NCBI RefSeq assembly: GCF_040947875.1
Contig: NZ_JBFRXN010000004.1
Coordinates: 558,001-622,000 of the forward strand
Reading direction: 5' to 3'
DNA from: Pseudomonas sp. MYb118
Lineage (GTDB): Bacteria; Pseudomonadota; Gammaproteobacteria; Pseudomonadales; Pseudomonadaceae
Length of the DNA: 64,000 nucleotides
Every line of letters begins with the position of its first letter. Within the stretch, counting starts at the first letter, position 1. Of the stretch, positions 31,066 to 45,315 are shown in pieces. The notes under the pieces are model-generated. The model did no database searches and was not told the DNA's origin. It saw only the letters and a list, made by a program, of their open reading frames with translations. Position numbers and translations under genes: made by a program.

Positions 31066-31098
31066 AAAACGCCCCGGCATCGTTCAATGGCGGGGCGT
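31066..31098 (-). terminator. terminator of the roxA-GNAT unit
   Basis: The stem ACGCCCCG/CGGGGCGT with a 14-base loop, and TTTT on the minus strand, 26 bases after the GNAT stop. Confidence 0.75.
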
Positions 31099-31123
31099 CT
31101 TGGGTGTTGCTCGCGGCGCGGGC

Positions 31124-31549
31124 TCAGGCCGAATGTCGAACCATATCGACATGCGGAATCCCGGCTTCCAGGAACTCCTCGCTGACCATGCAGAACCCCA
31201 GGCGCTCATAGAACGCCGTGGCCTGCACCTGGGCGCTGAGCATCTGCTGCTTGAGCCCGCGTTTCTCGGCTTCACCGATCACCGCTTGCATCAGTGCATC
31301 GCCGACCTTCAGGCCGCGCCAGTCCCTCAGCACCGAAACCCGGCCCACATGCCCGTCGGGCAGCAGGCGGGCGGTGCCAATCGGGAAGTCGCCTTCGAAG
31401 GCGAGGAAGTGCACGGCCGTGGCATCGTCGGCATCCCATTCCAGTTCAGGTGGAACGGCTTGCTCGGCGATGAACACCGTTTCACGAATGCGCCGGATCT
31501 CGGCGTTATCCTTTTGCCAGTCTGCGACACGTACGTGAATTTTATTCAT
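31124..31549 (-). CDS. GNAT-family N-acetyltransferase
   Basis: A 141-residue acyl-CoA-dependent N-acetyltransferase of the ElaA type. The acetyl-CoA loop is visible as VGRVSVLRDWRGLKVGDALM and the C-terminal part as ATAFYERLGF. The ATG at 31549 overlaps the upstream gene by eight bases; the in-frame TTG before it is less likely. The substrate is not identifiable. Confidence 0.85.
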   Translation of the reverse strand: MNKIHVRVADWQKDNAEIRRIRETVFIAEQAVPPELEWDADDATAVHFLAFEGDFPIGTARLLPDGHVGRVSVLRDWRGLKVGDALMQAVIGEAEKRGLKQQMLSAQVQATAFYERLGFCMVSEEFLEAGIPHVDMVRHSA

Positions 31550-32711
31550 CGGCAAATCCCAGGCTTCCTTGCTTGATCAGTTCGCACAGCAGGCCGCGAC
31601 CGTCTTCGTCGCTCAGCCATTTGCCGAGGTTGTCGATGTGCAGCGCATCGGCGGCGCAAATCATTTTCAGCAGCTCGCGCAGCTTGCCCGGCAGGTAACG
31701 GCTCTGGCCGCTGGCGAAGAGCATCAGGTCTTCGTCGACTTCGGACCAGGCCAGGCGGGCGCTCGGGTTGCGGATCAGCACCGCGCCATCCTGCAGGCTG
31801 GCGAGCATGTCGTCTTCCTCAAGGTCTTCCAGGCCGGTCACCAGCTCCGGATAACGCGGCTCGGTCATGAACTGGCCGAACCAGGTCAGCAGCAGGCGCT
31901 CGTCGCCCATGTGCTCGGCCAACAGGCCCTTGAGGCGATCCAGGGCATCGTGCTGAATCTGGTGCGGATCGGCCGCCGGCAGGGCGTCGGCGTCGGTGTA
32001 GCGCTCTTCGTCGGAGAGGAACTGGCTGAGGAAGTCGGTGAAGTGGGTCAGCACTTCAGCGGCGCTCGGGGCACGGAAGCCCACCGAGTAGGTCAGGCAG
32101 TCGTCCACGGCCACGCCCCAGTGGGCCAGGCGCGGTGGCAGGTAGAGCATGTCGCCCGGCTCCAGGACCCACTCGTCGGTGGTGTCGAAGTCGGACAGGA
32201 TGCGCAGGTCGGCGTGTGGCAGCAGCGGGCTTTCGGTGTTGCACATCTGGCCGATTTTCCAGTTGCGCTTACCGTGGCCCTGCAGCAGGAACACGTCGTA
32301 GTTGTCGAAGTGCGGGCCGACGCTGCCACCCGGGGCGGCGAAGCTCATCATCACGTCGTCGATACGCCAGCTCGGCAGGAAGCGGAATTGCTCGAGCAGT
32401 TCGGCGACTTCCGGCACGAACTGGTCGACAGCCTGGACCAGCAGGGTCCAGTCGCGTTCCGGCAGCTTGCTGAATTCGTCTTCGGCGAACGGGCCGCGGC
32501 GCATTTCCCAAGGGGTCTCGCCGTGTTCGATCACCAGGCGCGATTCGACTTCTTCTTCCAGCGCCAGGCCAGCCAGTTCGTCCGGCTCGATCGGGCTTTC
32601 GAAATCGGGAATCGCCTGGCGGATCAGCAGCGGTTTTTTCTGCCAGTAGTCGCGCAGGAACTCGCGCGCCGTGATGCCGCCCAGAAGTTGAAGAGGAGTA
32701 TCAGAGTTCAT
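31542..32711 (-). CDS. roxA: JmjC-type ribosomal oxygenase (50S L16 arginine 3-hydroxylase)
   Basis: A 389-residue cupin dioxygenase of the YcfD/RoxA family, which hydroxylates an arginine of ribosomal protein L16 using 2-oxoglutarate and Fe(II). The metal triad is His134 and Asp136 in GPHFDNYD, plus His197 in LAHWGVAVDD. A C-terminal winged-helix dimer region follows. The start MNSDTPLQLLGG is chosen over an in-frame ATG eight codons earlier. It lies after purB and is translationally coupled to the GNAT gene. Confidence 0.92.
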   Translation of the reverse strand: MNSDTPLQLLGGITAREFLRDYWQKKPLLIRQAIPDFESPIEPDELAGLALEEEVESRLVIEHGETPWEMRRGPFAEDEFSKLPERDWTLLVQAVDQFVPEVAELLEQFRFLPSWRIDDVMMSFAAPGGSVGPHFDNYDVFLLQGHGKRNWKIGQMCNTESPLLPHADLRILSDFDTTDEWVLEPGDMLYLPPRLAHWGVAVDDCLTYSVGFRAPSAAEVLTHFTDFLSQFLSDEERYTDADALPAADPHQIQHDALDRLKGLLAEHMGDERLLLTWFGQFMTEPRYPELVTGLEDLEEDDMLASLQDGAVLIRNPSARLAWSEVDEDLMLFASGQSRYLPGKLRELLKMICAADALHIDNLGKWLSDEDGRGLLCELIKQGSLGFADE

Positions 32712-32750
32712 GTGTAACCTATTGAAAAAAAGCACTTTTCAGACTGGAAT

Positions 32751-32775
32751 AAAAACGCCCGGCGCGGCCGGGCGT
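32751..32775 (-). terminator. terminator of the nudJ-mnmA-hflD-purB operon
   Basis: The stem ACGCCCGG/CCGGGCGT (32755-32775), with TTTTT following on the minus strand, 23 bases past the purB stop. Confidence 0.9.
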
Positions 32776-32797
32776 CTTAAACGGGTAGAGCGTTCGA

Positions 32798-34255
<1,458 letters not shown>

Positions 34256-34294
34256 TTACGCGTTACTCGTCAAACAAAGTCTTGCAGGTGCGTT

Positions 34295-34918
34295 TCAGCT
34301 GCTGCGCATCAGCGGGTAAAGCTCTTTGAGCAGTTTCTTGCGGCTGATCACCAGTTGCCAGCGATGCCCGCCCAACTGGCGCCACAGGCGCGCCGAACGG
34401 ATGCCTGCCAGCAGCAGGGCACGAATCTTCGAGGCGTTGCTCGGTTGTTGCAGGTTGCGCATGTCGCCGTGTACCTGAATCCGCTGGCGCAAAGTGCTCA
34501 GGGTGTCCTGGTACAGGGCGCCGCACGCGGCGATCACGTTTTCGTGGGCCGGGCCGAAGTGCTCGACCTGGGACTGGATCTGCGGCAGGCGCTTGCCGAT
34601 CACCTCCAGCATGTCGTCGCGCTTGGCCAGTTGCCGCTCCAGGCCCAGCATCGCCAGGGCGTAGCGCAGTGGCTCGCGTTGCAGCGTGCTCGGATCGCGC
34701 TCCAGGGCGCCGATCAGGGCGCGATAACCTTCACGCAGGTTGAGGTCGTCGCCACCGTAGACTTCCAGGGTGTCCTTGGGGTCGCGGATCAGCAGGCTGC
34801 CGAGCATGCAGGTCAGGCCGGCTTCGCTGGTCTGGCCGGTCTTGGCGATCCTGTCCACCAGCACGGCGGCGAGAAACACGCCGCCCAGTGCCGTCAGTTG
34901 CTCCTGCATGGGGCTCAT
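34295..34918 (-). CDS. hflD: HflD (lysogenization regulator) family protein
   Basis: A 207-residue, all-helical cytoplasmic protein of the HflD/YcfC family. Its E. coli relative binds phage lambda CII; its house role is unclear. The ATG at 34918 overlaps the mnmA stop (ATGA). The order mnmA-hflD-purB is conserved from E. coli to Pseudomonas. Confidence 0.93.
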   Translation of the reverse strand: MSPMQEQLTALGGVFLAAVLVDRIAKTGQTSEAGLTCMLGSLLIRDPKDTLEVYGGDDLNLREGYRALIGALERDPSTLQREPLRYALAMLGLERQLAKRDDMLEVIGKRLPQIQSQVEHFGPAHENVIAACGALYQDTLSTLRQRIQVHGDMRNLQQPSNASKIRALLLAGIRSARLWRQLGGHRWQLVISRKKLLKELYPLMRSS

Positions 34919-36048
34919 GAGGCGTTGCTCTTGCTGGTCCATGGCTCGGCCACTTCGATGACGCCGCCGCCCAGGCAGACTTCACCGTCGTAGAACACCA
35001 CCGATTGCCCCGGCGTGACTGCGCGCTGCGGGTCATCGAAGGTGGCGCGATAGCCGGTGGCGGTCTTTTCCAGCGTGCACGGCTGGTCGCCCTGGCGATA
35101 ACGGACCTTGGCGGTCAGCTTGCGCGGCTGGCTGAGGTCGATCGGGTTGACCCAATAGATGTCCGAGGCGAGCAGGGCGCGGGAGAACAGGTACGGGTGG
35201 TCATTGCCCTGGCCGACGATCAGCTCGTTGTGCTCCAGGTCCTTGATCAGGACATACCATGGCTCGTCGCCAGCGTCTTTCAGGCCGCCGATGCCCAGGC
35301 CCTGGCGCTGGCCGATGGTGTGGTACATCAGGCCATGGTGGCGGCCGATGACTTCGCCTTCGGTGGTCTTGATCTCGCCCGGCTGCGCCGGCAGGTACTG
35401 CTTGAGGAAGTCGCTGAAGCGGCGTTCGCCGATGAAGCAGATCCCGGTGGAATCCTTCTTCTTGGCGGTGGCCAGCTCGTATTTCTCGGCAATCGCCCGC
35501 ACTTGCGGTTTTTCCAGCTCGCCGACCGGGAACAGGGTCTTGGCGATCTGTTCACCGCCGACGGCGTGCAGGAAGTAGCTCTGGTCCTTGTTCGGGTCCA
35601 GGCCCTTGAGCAGTTCGGTGCGGCCGTCGATGTCGCGGCGGCGCACATAGTGACCGGTGGCGATCAGGTCGGCGCCGAGCATCATGGCGTAGTCGAGGAA
35701 CGCCTTGAACTTGATTTCGCGGTTGCACAGGATGTCCGGGTTCGGCGTGCGGCCGGCCTTGTATTCGGCCAGGAAGTGCTCGAACACGTTGTCCCAGTAC
35801 TCGGCGGCGAAGTTGGCGGTGTGCAGCTTGATGCCAATCTTGTCGCACACGGCCTGGGCGTCCGCCAGGTCATCCATGGCGGTGCAGTATTCCGTTCCAT
35901 CGTCTTCTTCCCAGTTCTTCATGAACAGGCCTTCCACCTCATAACCCTGCTCGATCAGCAGGAGGGCGGAAACGGAAGAGTCCACGCCGCCGGACATGCC
36001 GACAATGACGCGCTTCTTTTGTGTGTCAGAAGGGGCTGGATCACGCAT
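34915..36048 (-). CDS. mnmA: tRNA-specific 2-thiouridylase
   Basis: A 377-residue ATP-pyrophosphatase that puts sulfur on U34 of tRNA Glu, Gln and Lys. The PP-loop is [10 protein letters not shown] (17-26). The catalytic cysteine pair is in [10 protein letters not shown] and [10 protein letters not shown]. Its sulfur donor TusE is encoded at 57.2 kb and the TusBCD relay next to it. Confidence 0.97.
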   Translation of the reverse strand: MRDPAPSDTQKKRVIVGMSGGVDSSVSALLLIEQGYEVEGLFMKNWEEDDGTEYCTAMDDLADAQAVCDKIGIKLHTANFAAEYWDNVFEHFLAEYKAGRTPNPDILCNREIKFKAFLDYAMMLGADLIATGHYVRRRDIDGRTELLKGLDPNKDQSYFLHAVGGEQIAKTLFPVGELEKPQVRAIAEKYELATAKKKDSTGICFIGERRFSDFLKQYLPAQPGEIKTTEGEVIGRHHGLMYHTIGQRQGLGIGGLKDAGDEPWYVLIKDLEHNELIVGQGNDHPYLFSRALLASDIYWVNPIDLSQPRKLTAKVRYRQGDQPCTLEKTATGYRATFDDPQRAVTPGQSVVFYDGEVCLGGGVIEVAEPWTSKSNAS

Positions 36049-36107
36049 AGGGATTCAATGAGTGTCTTGAAAAAGGACGCGATTCTATCAGGCTGCGGCC
36101 CACAAGG

Positions 36108-36554
36108 CTAAAGAGAAGGGCGGATCAGTTCGAGACCGAAGTGTTTGCCGTCCAGATAATCGTCGATGCAGCGCATGATCAGCTCGCTGCGCCAGTGCTC
36201 GCGCTGCTCGATCAGTTCATCGCGGGTCAGCCAGCGGGCACGGACGATGCCGTCGTCCAGTTGATAGTCCGGGTGGTGTTTCAGGGCTTTGGCGATGAAG
36301 CACACCCGTTGATAGGTCACGCCGTTGCTGGGGGCGGTGTACAGGTAGATACCCAGCACGCCGGTTGGCTCGACGTCCCAGCCGGTTTCCTCGAGGGTTT
36401 CGCGCACGGCGGCCTCGGTCAGGGTCTCGTTTGGGTCCAGGTGGCCAGCGGGCTGGTTGAGTACGTTGCGCCCGTGCTTGGTCTCTTCGACCATCAGGAA
36501 ACGGCCGTTGTCCTCGACGATCGTGGCGACGGTGATGTGGGGTTGCCAGTCCAT
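36108..36554 (-). CDS. nudJ: Nudix hydrolase NudJ-like
   Basis: A 148-residue phosphatase with a full Nudix box (G-HLDPN-E-TLTEAAV-RE-T-LEE-T-GW). E. coli NudJ, next to mnmA there too, dephosphorylates nucleoside di- and triphosphates and HMP-PP. It is the first gene of the operon, 59 bases ahead of mnmA. Confidence 0.9.
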   Translation of the reverse strand: MDWQPHITVATIVEDNGRFLMVEETKHGRNVLNQPAGHLDPNETLTEAAVRETLEETGWDVEPTGVLGIYLYTAPSNGVTYQRVCFIAKALKHHPDYQLDDGIVRARWLTRDELIEQREHWRSELIMRCIDDYLDGKHFGLELIRPSL

Positions 36555-36591
36555 GGGAGTCCTCGATGTGTAAATGTCATCACACTAACCC

Positions 36592-36683
36592 CTGTAGGAG
36601 CTGGCTTGCCAGCGATAGCGGTGGGTCAGCCTGCATCAAGGGTGACAGTTGAATCGCCATCGCTGGCAAGCCAGCTCCTACAG
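36592..36683. repeat. REPIN of a second sequence class
   Basis: CTGTAGGAGCTGGCTTGCCA and its inverse (TGGCAAGCCAGCTCCTACAG) flank a ~45-bp centre. The core is GAGCTGGCTTGCCAGCGAT rather than GAGCGAGC..GCTCGCGAT, so it belongs to another REP subfamily, the only such copy in the window. Confidence 0.85.
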
Positions 36684-36710
36684 GGGGAGTTGTGGTGAGG
36701 GCCAGAAACA

Positions 36711-36737
36711 CAAACCCCGGCACGGGGCCGGGGTTTG
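36711..36737 (-). terminator. terminator of idh
   Basis: The 11-bp stem CAAACCCCGGC/GCCGGGGTTTG with a five-base loop lies just after the idh stop; the minus strand then reads TGTTTC. The weak T tract makes it a moderate terminator. Confidence 0.75.
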
Positions 36738-36754
36738 CTTGCAGCTTTACAACC

Positions 36755-39488
<2,734 letters not shown>

Positions 39489-40745
39489 ATGGGTTACAAG
39501 AAGATTCAGGTTCCAGCCGTCGGTGACAAAATCACCGTCAATGCAGACCATTCTCTCAATGTTCCTGACAATCCGATCATTCCGTTCATCGAAGGCGACG
39601 GTATTGGCGTCGATGTCAGCCCCGTAATGATCAAAGTGGTTGATGCTGCAGTGGATAAGGCCTATGGCGGCAAGCGCAAGATTTCCTGGATGGAAGTCTA
39701 CGCTGGCGAGAAAGCCACCCAGGTCTACGACCAGGACACCTGGCTGCCCCAGGAAACCCTGGACGCCGTTAAAGATTACGTCGTCTCCATCAAGGGGCCG
39801 CTGACCACCCCGGTCGGTGGCGGTATCCGTTCCCTCAACGTTGCCCTGCGCCAGCAACTGGACCTGTACGTGTGCCTGCGTCCGGTGGTGTGGTTCGACG
39901 GCGTACCCAGCCCGGTGAAAAAACCAGGCGACGTCGACATGGTGATCTTCCGCGAGAACTCCGAAGACATCTATGCCGGTATCGAGTGGAAGGCCGGCTC
40001 GCCCGAGGCCAACAAGGTCATCAAGTTCCTCAAGGAAGAAATGGGCGTCACCAAGATCCGTTTCGACCAGGATTGCGGTATCGGCATCAAGCCGGTCTCG
40101 AAGGAGGGCACCCAGCGCCTGGTGCGCAAGGCCTTGCAGTACGTGGTGGACAACGACCGCAAGTCGCTGACCATCGTGCACAAGGGCAACATCATGAAGT
40201 TCACCGAAGGTGCCTTCAAGGACTGGGGTTATGAGGTGGCCAAGAATGAATTCGGCGCCGAACTGCTCGATGGCGGCCCGTGGATGAAGTTCAAGAACCC
40301 GAAAACCGGCCGCGAAGTCATCGTCAAGGACGCCATCGCCGACGCCATGCTCCAGCAGATCCTGCTGCGTCCGGCCGAATACGACGTGATCGCCACCCTG
40401 AACCTCAACGGTGACTACCTCTCCGACGCCCTGGCGGCGGAAGTGGGCGGTATCGGTATCGCGCCGGGCGCCAACCTGTCCGACACCGTGGCCATGTTCG
40501 AAGCCACCCACGGCACCGCGCCGAAGTACGCCGGCAAGGACCAGGTCAACCCGGGTTCGGTGATCCTTTCGGCCGAGATGATGTTGCGTCACCTGGGCTG
40601 GACCGAGGCGGCGGACCTGATCATCAAGGGCACCAACGGCGCGATCAAGGCCAAGACCGTGACCTACGACTTCGAACGCCTGATGGACGGCGCCACGCTG
40701 GTGTCGTCTTCCGGCTTCGGTGAGGCACTGATCAAGCACATGTAA
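39489..40745 (+). CDS. icd: NADP-dependent isocitrate dehydrogenase, homodimeric
   Basis: A 418-residue E. coli-type enzyme. The substrate loop [14 protein letters not shown] contains Ser115, the residue phosphorylated by AceK to divert isocitrate to the glyoxylate shunt. Cofactor and metal segments [13 protein letters not shown] and [13 protein letters not shown] are intact. The ATG at 39489 has a GGAG box; a longer frame upstream is not needed. Confidence 0.97.
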   Translation: MGYKKIQVPAVGDKITVNADHSLNVPDNPIIPFIEGDGIGVDVSPVMIKVVDAAVDKAYGGKRKISWMEVYAGEKATQVYDQDTWLPQETLDAVKDYVVSIKGPLTTPVGGGIRSLNVALRQQLDLYVCLRPVVWFDGVPSPVKKPGDVDMVIFRENSEDIYAGIEWKAGSPEANKVIKFLKEEMGVTKIRFDQDCGIGIKPVSKEGTQRLVRKALQYVVDNDRKSLTIVHKGNIMKFTEGAFKDWGYEVAKNEFGAELLDGGPWMKFKNPKTGREVIVKDAIADAMLQQILLRPAEYDVIATLNLNGDYLSDALAAEVGGIGIAPGANLSDTVAMFEATHGTAPKYAGKDQVNPGSVILSAEMMLRHLGWTEAADLIIKGTNGAIKAKTVTYDFERLMDGATLVSSSGFGEALIKHM

Positions 40746-40760
40746 GTCGGCAACAAACGA

Positions 40761-40799
40761 ACCGCCCGGCTCAAGTGATTGAGCCGGGCGGTTTTTTTT
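40761..40799 (+). terminator. terminator of icd
   Basis: A 14-bp stem (ACCGCCCGGCTCAA and its inverse) with a GTGA loop and eight Ts: a very strong intrinsic terminator. Confidence 0.95.
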
Positions 40800-40821
40800 G
40801 ACTGGATGATGACGGGGTCGG

Positions 40822-41091
40822 TCAGCTCAGCGCAGTATCATGCGCGATGCTGGACGCCGTGACTGTCGTTGCGTCAGCTGTCTTGACCGCTGCGTCACGA
40901 ATATCGACCGCGTGCAGGCCCTTGGGGCCCTGGATGATCTCGAAGGAGACTGCCTGTCCCGCCTTCAAGGTCTTGTAGCCATCCATCTTGATGGCGGAGT
41001 AGTGGGCAAACAGGTCTTCTGTCTTGCCATTTTCGATGATGAAGCCGTATCCCTTGGCATTGTTGAACCATTTGACCTTGCCGAACGCCAT
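40822..41091 (-). CDS. cspD: cold-shock-domain protein CspD-like
   Basis: An 89-residue single cold-shock domain with RNP1 KGYGFI and RNP2 DLFAHY. The family's usual ~67-70 residues are extended by an acidic/threonine-rich tail ending AHDTALS. CspD binds single-stranded nucleic acid and inhibits replication in stationary phase in E. coli. I chose the ATG at 41091 because GAGG is nine bases upstream; the ATG two codons earlier is too close to it. It is divergent from clpS, as in other gammaproteobacteria. Confidence 0.9.
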   Translation of the reverse strand: MAFGKVKWFNNAKGYGFIIENGKTEDLFAHYSAIKMDGYKTLKAGQAVSFEIIQGPKGLHAVDIRDAAVKTADATTVTASSIAHDTALS

Positions 41092-41316
41092 GCTCATATC
41101 CCTCTGCAACAGACCCCATCACTGGAGTATCATCCAGTTCATCCGCAGTCGCTTTTCTTAAAAGAAGTGGACTCCGCGGATCTTTTTAACCCATTGTGGG
41201 TTCTATTGGTTGTAACACCGTTTTGCCGATAGTCAAGGTGACCCGGCGATCGGTGTTGAAATCGCTGAAAACCGCCCCCACTACTGTATTCGCACAACTG
41301 ACGAACCTTTCTTTCC

Positions 41317-41700
41317 ATGCATGCAATCAGCCAGATTCGACTAACATTCAATCAGGATCGTCCGACTCTCCAGAATGATCGCCCGGAGGAACACGACGAC
41401 GATTCCGCAGGCATTGCTGTTCAGGAGGCCAAGCCTGCTTTACAGGCGCCGCCGATGTACAAGGTGGTTTTGTTCAATGATGACTACACACCGATGGATT
41501 TCGTCGTCGAAGTGCTCGAGGTGTTTTTTAACCTGAATCGCGAGCTGGCGACCAAGGTCATGCTGGCCGTCCATACGGAAGGACGGGCAGTATGTGGAGT
41601 GTTTACCCGCGACATTGCCGAGACCAAGGCCATGCAGGTCAACCAGTACGCCAGGGAAAGCCAGCATCCGCTACTCTGTGAAATCGAGAAGGACGGTTAA
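41317..41700 (+). CDS. clpS: ClpS adaptor for the N-degron pathway
   Basis: A 127-residue adaptor that hands proteins with N-terminal Leu, Phe, Tyr or Trp to ClpAP. The core is conserved: [20 protein letters not shown] and [20 protein letters not shown] form the binding pocket. The N-terminal 45 residues are the flexible extension needed to block ClpA. It is 30 bases ahead of clpA, in one operon. Confidence 0.95.
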   Translation: MHAISQIRLTFNQDRPTLQNDRPEEHDDDSAGIAVQEAKPALQAPPMYKVVLFNDDYTPMDFVVEVLEVFFNLNRELATKVMLAVHTEGRAVCGVFTRDIAETKAMQVNQYARESQHPLLCEIEKDG

Positions 41701-41730
41701 TCGCCGACCACTTGGGTATGAGGTGAAGCT

Positions 41731-44001
41731 ATGTTAAACCGCGAGCTCGAAGTCACCCTCAATCTAGCCTTCAAGGAGGCCCGTTCGAAGCGTCATGAGT
41801 TCATGACCGTCGAGCATCTCCTGCTGGCCCTATTGGATAATGAGGCTGCCGCCACCGTTTTGCGTGCCTGCGGCGCAAACCTCGACAAACTCAAGCATGA
41901 CCTGCAGGAGTTCATCGACTCCACCACGCCATTGATCCCCGTTCATGACGAGGACCGCGAGACTCAGCCAACCCTGGGCTTCCAGCGTGTTCTGCAGCGT
42001 GCTGTCTTCCATGTGCAGAGCTCGGGCAAACGCGAAGTGACTGGCGCCAACGTGCTGGTTGCAATCTTCAGTGAACAGGAAAGTCAGGCAGTGTTTCTGC
42101 TCAAGCAGCAGAGCGTTGCCCGTATCGACGTCGTCAACTACATCGCCCATGGCATTTCCAAGGTGCCTGGGCATGGCGATCACTCTGAAGGTGAGCAAGA
42201 TATGCAGGACGACGAGGGTGGTGAGTCTTCTGCTTCGGGCAATCCTCTGGATGCTTATGCCAGCAACCTCAACGAACTCGCGCGCCAGGGCCGCATCGAC
42301 CCGCTGGTCGGTCGCGAGCTCGAAGTCGAGCGTGTCGCGCAGATCCTGGCACGTCGCCGCAAGAACAACCCGTTGCTGGTGGGCGAGGCGGGCGTGGGTA
42401 AAACCGCGATCGCCGAAGGTCTGGCCAAGCGCATCGTCGACAATCAGGTGCCGGACCTGCTGGCCAACAGCGTGGTCTACTCCCTTGACCTCGGTGCCTT
42501 GCTGGCCGGGACCAAATACCGCGGCGATTTCGAGAAGCGCTTCAAGGCGCTGCTCGGCGAGCTGAAAAAACGTCCGCAGGCGATCCTGTTCATCGACGAG
42601 ATCCACACCATCATTGGTGCGGGTGCTGCGTCCGGTGGCGTCATGGATGCCTCGAACCTGCTCAAACCGCTGCTGTCGTCCGGTGATATCCGCTGCATCG
42701 GTTCGACCACCTTCCAGGAATTCCGCGGGATCTTCGAAAAAGACCGTGCCCTGGCGCGACGTTTCCAGAAAGTCGATGTGACGGAGCCATCGGTGGAAGA
42801 CACCGTCGGTATCCTGCGCGGCCTCAAGGGGCGTTTCGAGCTGCATCACAACATCGAATACAGTGATGAAGCCCTGCGTGCGGCGGCCGAACTGGCCTCG
42901 CGCTATATCAATGACCGGCACATGCCGGACAAGGCGATCGACGTTATCGACGAAGCCGGCGCCTTCCAGCGCCTGCAACCGAGCGAGAAGCGCGTGAAAC
43001 GCATCGAGGTGCCTCAGGTCGAGGACATCGTGGCGAAAATCGCGCGGATTCCGCCAAAACACGTCACCAGCTCCGATAAAGAGCTGCTGCGTAACCTCGA
43101 ACGTGACCTGAAGCTGACGGTGTTCGGCCAGGATGCTGCGATCGACTCGCTGTCGACCGCCATCAAGCTGTCCCGCGCCGGTCTCAAGTCGCCGGACAAA
43201 CCGGTCGGTTCGTTCCTGTTCGCCGGGCCTACCGGCGTCGGTAAAACCGAGGCGGCGCGGCAATTGGCCAAGGCGCTGGGGATCGAACTGGTGCGCTTCG
43301 ACATGTCCGAGTACATGGAGCGCCACACCGTATCGCGTCTGATCGGTGCGCCTCCGGGGTATGTCGGGTTCGACCAGGGCGGCCTCTTGACCGAAGCCAT
43401 CACCAAGCAGCCGCACTGCGTGTTGTTGCTCGATGAAATCGAGAAGGCGCATCCGGAAGTCTTCAACCTGCTGCTGCAGGTGATGGACCACGGTACGCTG
43501 ACCGACAACAACGGGCGCAAGGCGGATTTCCGTAACGTGATCGTCATCATGACGACCAACGCCGGTGCCGAAACCGCAGCGCGGGCTTCGATCGGTTTCA
43601 CCCATCAGGACCACTCGTCCGATGCGATGGAAGTGATCAAGAAGAGCTTCACGCCCGAGTTCCGCAACCGCCTGGACACCATTATCCAGTTTGGTCGCCT
43701 CAGCCATGAGGTCATCAAAAGCGTGGTGGACAAGTTCCTTACCGAGCTTCAGGCGCAGTTGGAAGACAAGCGCGTGCAGCTGGAAGTGACCGACGCGGCG
43801 CGCAGCTGGCTGGCGCAGGGTGGCTACGACTCGGCAATGGGTGCACGGCCGATGGCACGTTTGATCCAGGACAAGATCAAGCGTCCGCTGGCCGAGGAAA
43901 TCCTGTTTGGCGAACTGGCCGACCATGGCGGCGTGGTGCATATCGACTTGAAGGACGGCGAGCTGACCTTCGATTTCGAGACCACGGCTGAAATGGCCTG
44001 A
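41731..44001 (+). CDS. clpA: ATP-dependent Clp protease ATPase subunit ClpA
   Basis: A 756-residue Hsp100 unfoldase that feeds ClpP. It has an N-domain (1-145) that binds ClpS, then two AAA+ modules with Walker A at about 217-224 (GEAGVGKT) and 497-504 (GPTGVGKT). The acidic linker [11 protein letters not shown] lies between the N-domain and D1. The terminator is 20 bases downstream. Confidence 0.97.
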   Translation: MLNRELEVTLNLAFKEARSKRHEFMTVEHLLLALLDNEAAATVLRACGANLDKLKHDLQEFIDSTTPLIPVHDEDRETQPTLGFQRVLQRAVFHVQSSGKREVTGANVLVAIFSEQESQAVFLLKQQSVARIDVVNYIAHGISKVPGHGDHSEGEQDMQDDEGGESSASGNPLDAYASNLNELARQGRIDPLVGRELEVERVAQILARRRKNNPLLVGEAGVGKTAIAEGLAKRIVDNQVPDLLANSVVYSLDLGALLAGTKYRGDFEKRFKALLGELKKRPQAILFIDEIHTIIGAGAASGGVMDASNLLKPLLSSGDIRCIGSTTFQEFRGIFEKDRALARRFQKVDVTEPSVEDTVGILRGLKGRFELHHNIEYSDEALRAAAELASRYINDRHMPDKAIDVIDEAGAFQRLQPSEKRVKRIEVPQVEDIVAKIARIPPKHVTSSDKELLRNLERDLKLTVFGQDAAIDSLSTAIKLSRAGLKSPDKPVGSFLFAGPTGVGKTEAARQLAKALGIELVRFDMSEYMERHTVSRLIGAPPGYVGFDQGGLLTEAITKQPHCVLLLDEIEKAHPEVFNLLLQVMDHGTLTDNNGRKADFRNVIVIMTTNAGAETAARASIGFTHQDHSSDAMEVIKKSFTPEFRNRLDTIIQFGRLSHEVIKSVVDKFLTELQAQLEDKRVQLEVTDAARSWLAQGGYDSAMGARPMARLIQDKIKRPLAEEILFGELADHGGVVHIDLKDGELTFDFETTAEMA

Positions 44002-44019
44002 TGTTTGACTGCTGCAATG

Positions 44020-44045
44020 AAAAAGGCGCCGAAAGGCGCCTTTTT
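44020..44045 (+). terminator. terminator of clpS-clpA
   Basis: AAAAAGGCGCC/GGCGCCTTTTT with a GAAA tetraloop and a T run. Confidence 0.92.
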
Positions 44046-44063
44046 CATGTGCGACATCCCCCT

Positions 44064-44165
44064 CTGTAGGAGCGAGCTTGCTCGCGATGTACGCATAGAC
44101 ACCGCTGAGTGTCAGGCGCCCAGCGTCATCGTTGGCGACCATCGCGAGCAAGCTCGCTCCTACAG
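44064..44165. repeat. REPIN
   Basis: CTGTAGGAGCGAGCTTGCTC and its exact inverse, ~100 bp, between the convergent ends of clpA and infA. Confidence 0.9.
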
Positions 44166-44193
44166 GGAGGGGGAGTGCACTCCCGCACAAACA

Positions 44194-44220
44194 AAAACGC
44201 CCGGCAGAGCCGGGCGTTTT
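44194..44220 (-). terminator. terminator of the trxB-aat-bpt-infA unit
   Basis: AAAACGCCCGGC/GCCGGGCGTTTT with a three-base loop and T runs on both sides, 13 bases after the infA stop. Confidence 0.9.
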
Positions 44221-44232
44221 GTATTGACTTGA

Positions 44233-44451
44233 TTAACGGGCGCGGTAGGTGATGCGCCCTTTGCTCAGGTCATAGGGAGTCAGCTCGACGCGCACTTTGT
44301 CGCCGGTAAGAATACGAATGTAGTTCTTGCGCATCTTGCCGGAGATGTGCGCGGTTACGACGTGCCCATTTTCCAACTCCACGCGAAACATGGTGTTGGG
44401 CAGGGTGTCGACGACAGTGCCTTCCATTTCGAAGCTGTCTTCTTTCGACAT
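44233..44451 (-). CDS. infA: translation initiation factor IF-1
   Basis: A 72-residue single S1/OB-fold protein ([18 protein letters not shown] ... [12 protein letters not shown]) that blocks the ribosomal A site during initiation. The length and both ends are exact for the family. It lies 100 bases after bpt. Confidence 0.98.
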
Positions 44452-44551
44452 GCAGTAAAGCCCTCGGTGTCCAATGAATGGCCCGGTGCAACTGCGCCAG
44501 GCAAAAGCGGCGTGCATTGTGCCCGAAAAATGGGGTTTACGCCAAGGGGTT

Positions 44552-45259
44552 CTAGTTAAGGACGACCCAGCGCTGGTTAATCAGCAGTTCAATCGGGCGA
44601 TATTGGGTCTTGTAGTTCATCTTTTTGCAGTTTTTGATCCAGTAACCCAGGTAGACCGCTTCCAGTTCCAGTCGGCGGGCCTCGGCGATTTGCCACAGGA
44701 TCGCGTAGCGCCCCAGGCTGCGGCGTTCTTCGGCGGGGTCGTAGAAGGTGTAGACCGCCGACAGGCCGTTGGGCAGCAAGTCGGTGACGGCAACGGCCAG
44801 CAACTGGTCATTCAGGCGAAATTCGTAGAAACGGGAAAACGGCAGGTCGCGCACCAGGAAGGTGGAAAACTGATCGCGGCTGGGTGGGTACATGTCGCCA
44901 TCGGCATGCCGCTGCTCGATGTAGCGCTGATACAGCTCGAAGTATTCTTCGCTGAACCTGGGCTTGGCGGGACGCACCTGCAGGTCGGCATTGCGCTTGA
45001 AAATGCGTTTTTGCTGACGATTGGGCGCAAATTGCGCCACGGGGATGCGCGCCGGTACACAGGCATTGCAGTTCTGGCAGTGCGGTCGGTAGAGGTGATC
45101 GCCGCTGCGACGAAAGCCCATTTCCGACAGGTCTGCATAGACATGCACATCCATGGGCTGGCTGGGATCGAGGAACAGGGTCGTGGCCTGCTCCTCGGGC
45201 AGATAACTGCAAGAGTGGGGTTGAGTGGCATAAAACTTCAAACGCGCCAACTCGGTCAT
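44552..45259 (-). CDS. bpt: aspartate/glutamate leucyltransferase
   Basis: A 235-residue aminoacyl-tRNA-protein transferase of the Bpt (ATE-like) type. It adds Leu to N-terminal Asp or Glu, making a primary N-degron for ClpS. The cysteine cluster [16 protein letters not shown] near residue 60 is typical. The start [13 protein letters not shown] is chosen over an upstream extension. It follows aat by 56 bases. Confidence 0.93.
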
Positions 45260-45315
45260 GATCAACCCTCGGGATAAGCTTTTGAATAAGTGTAAGCCAA
45301 GCGCGCCAAAGTCGC

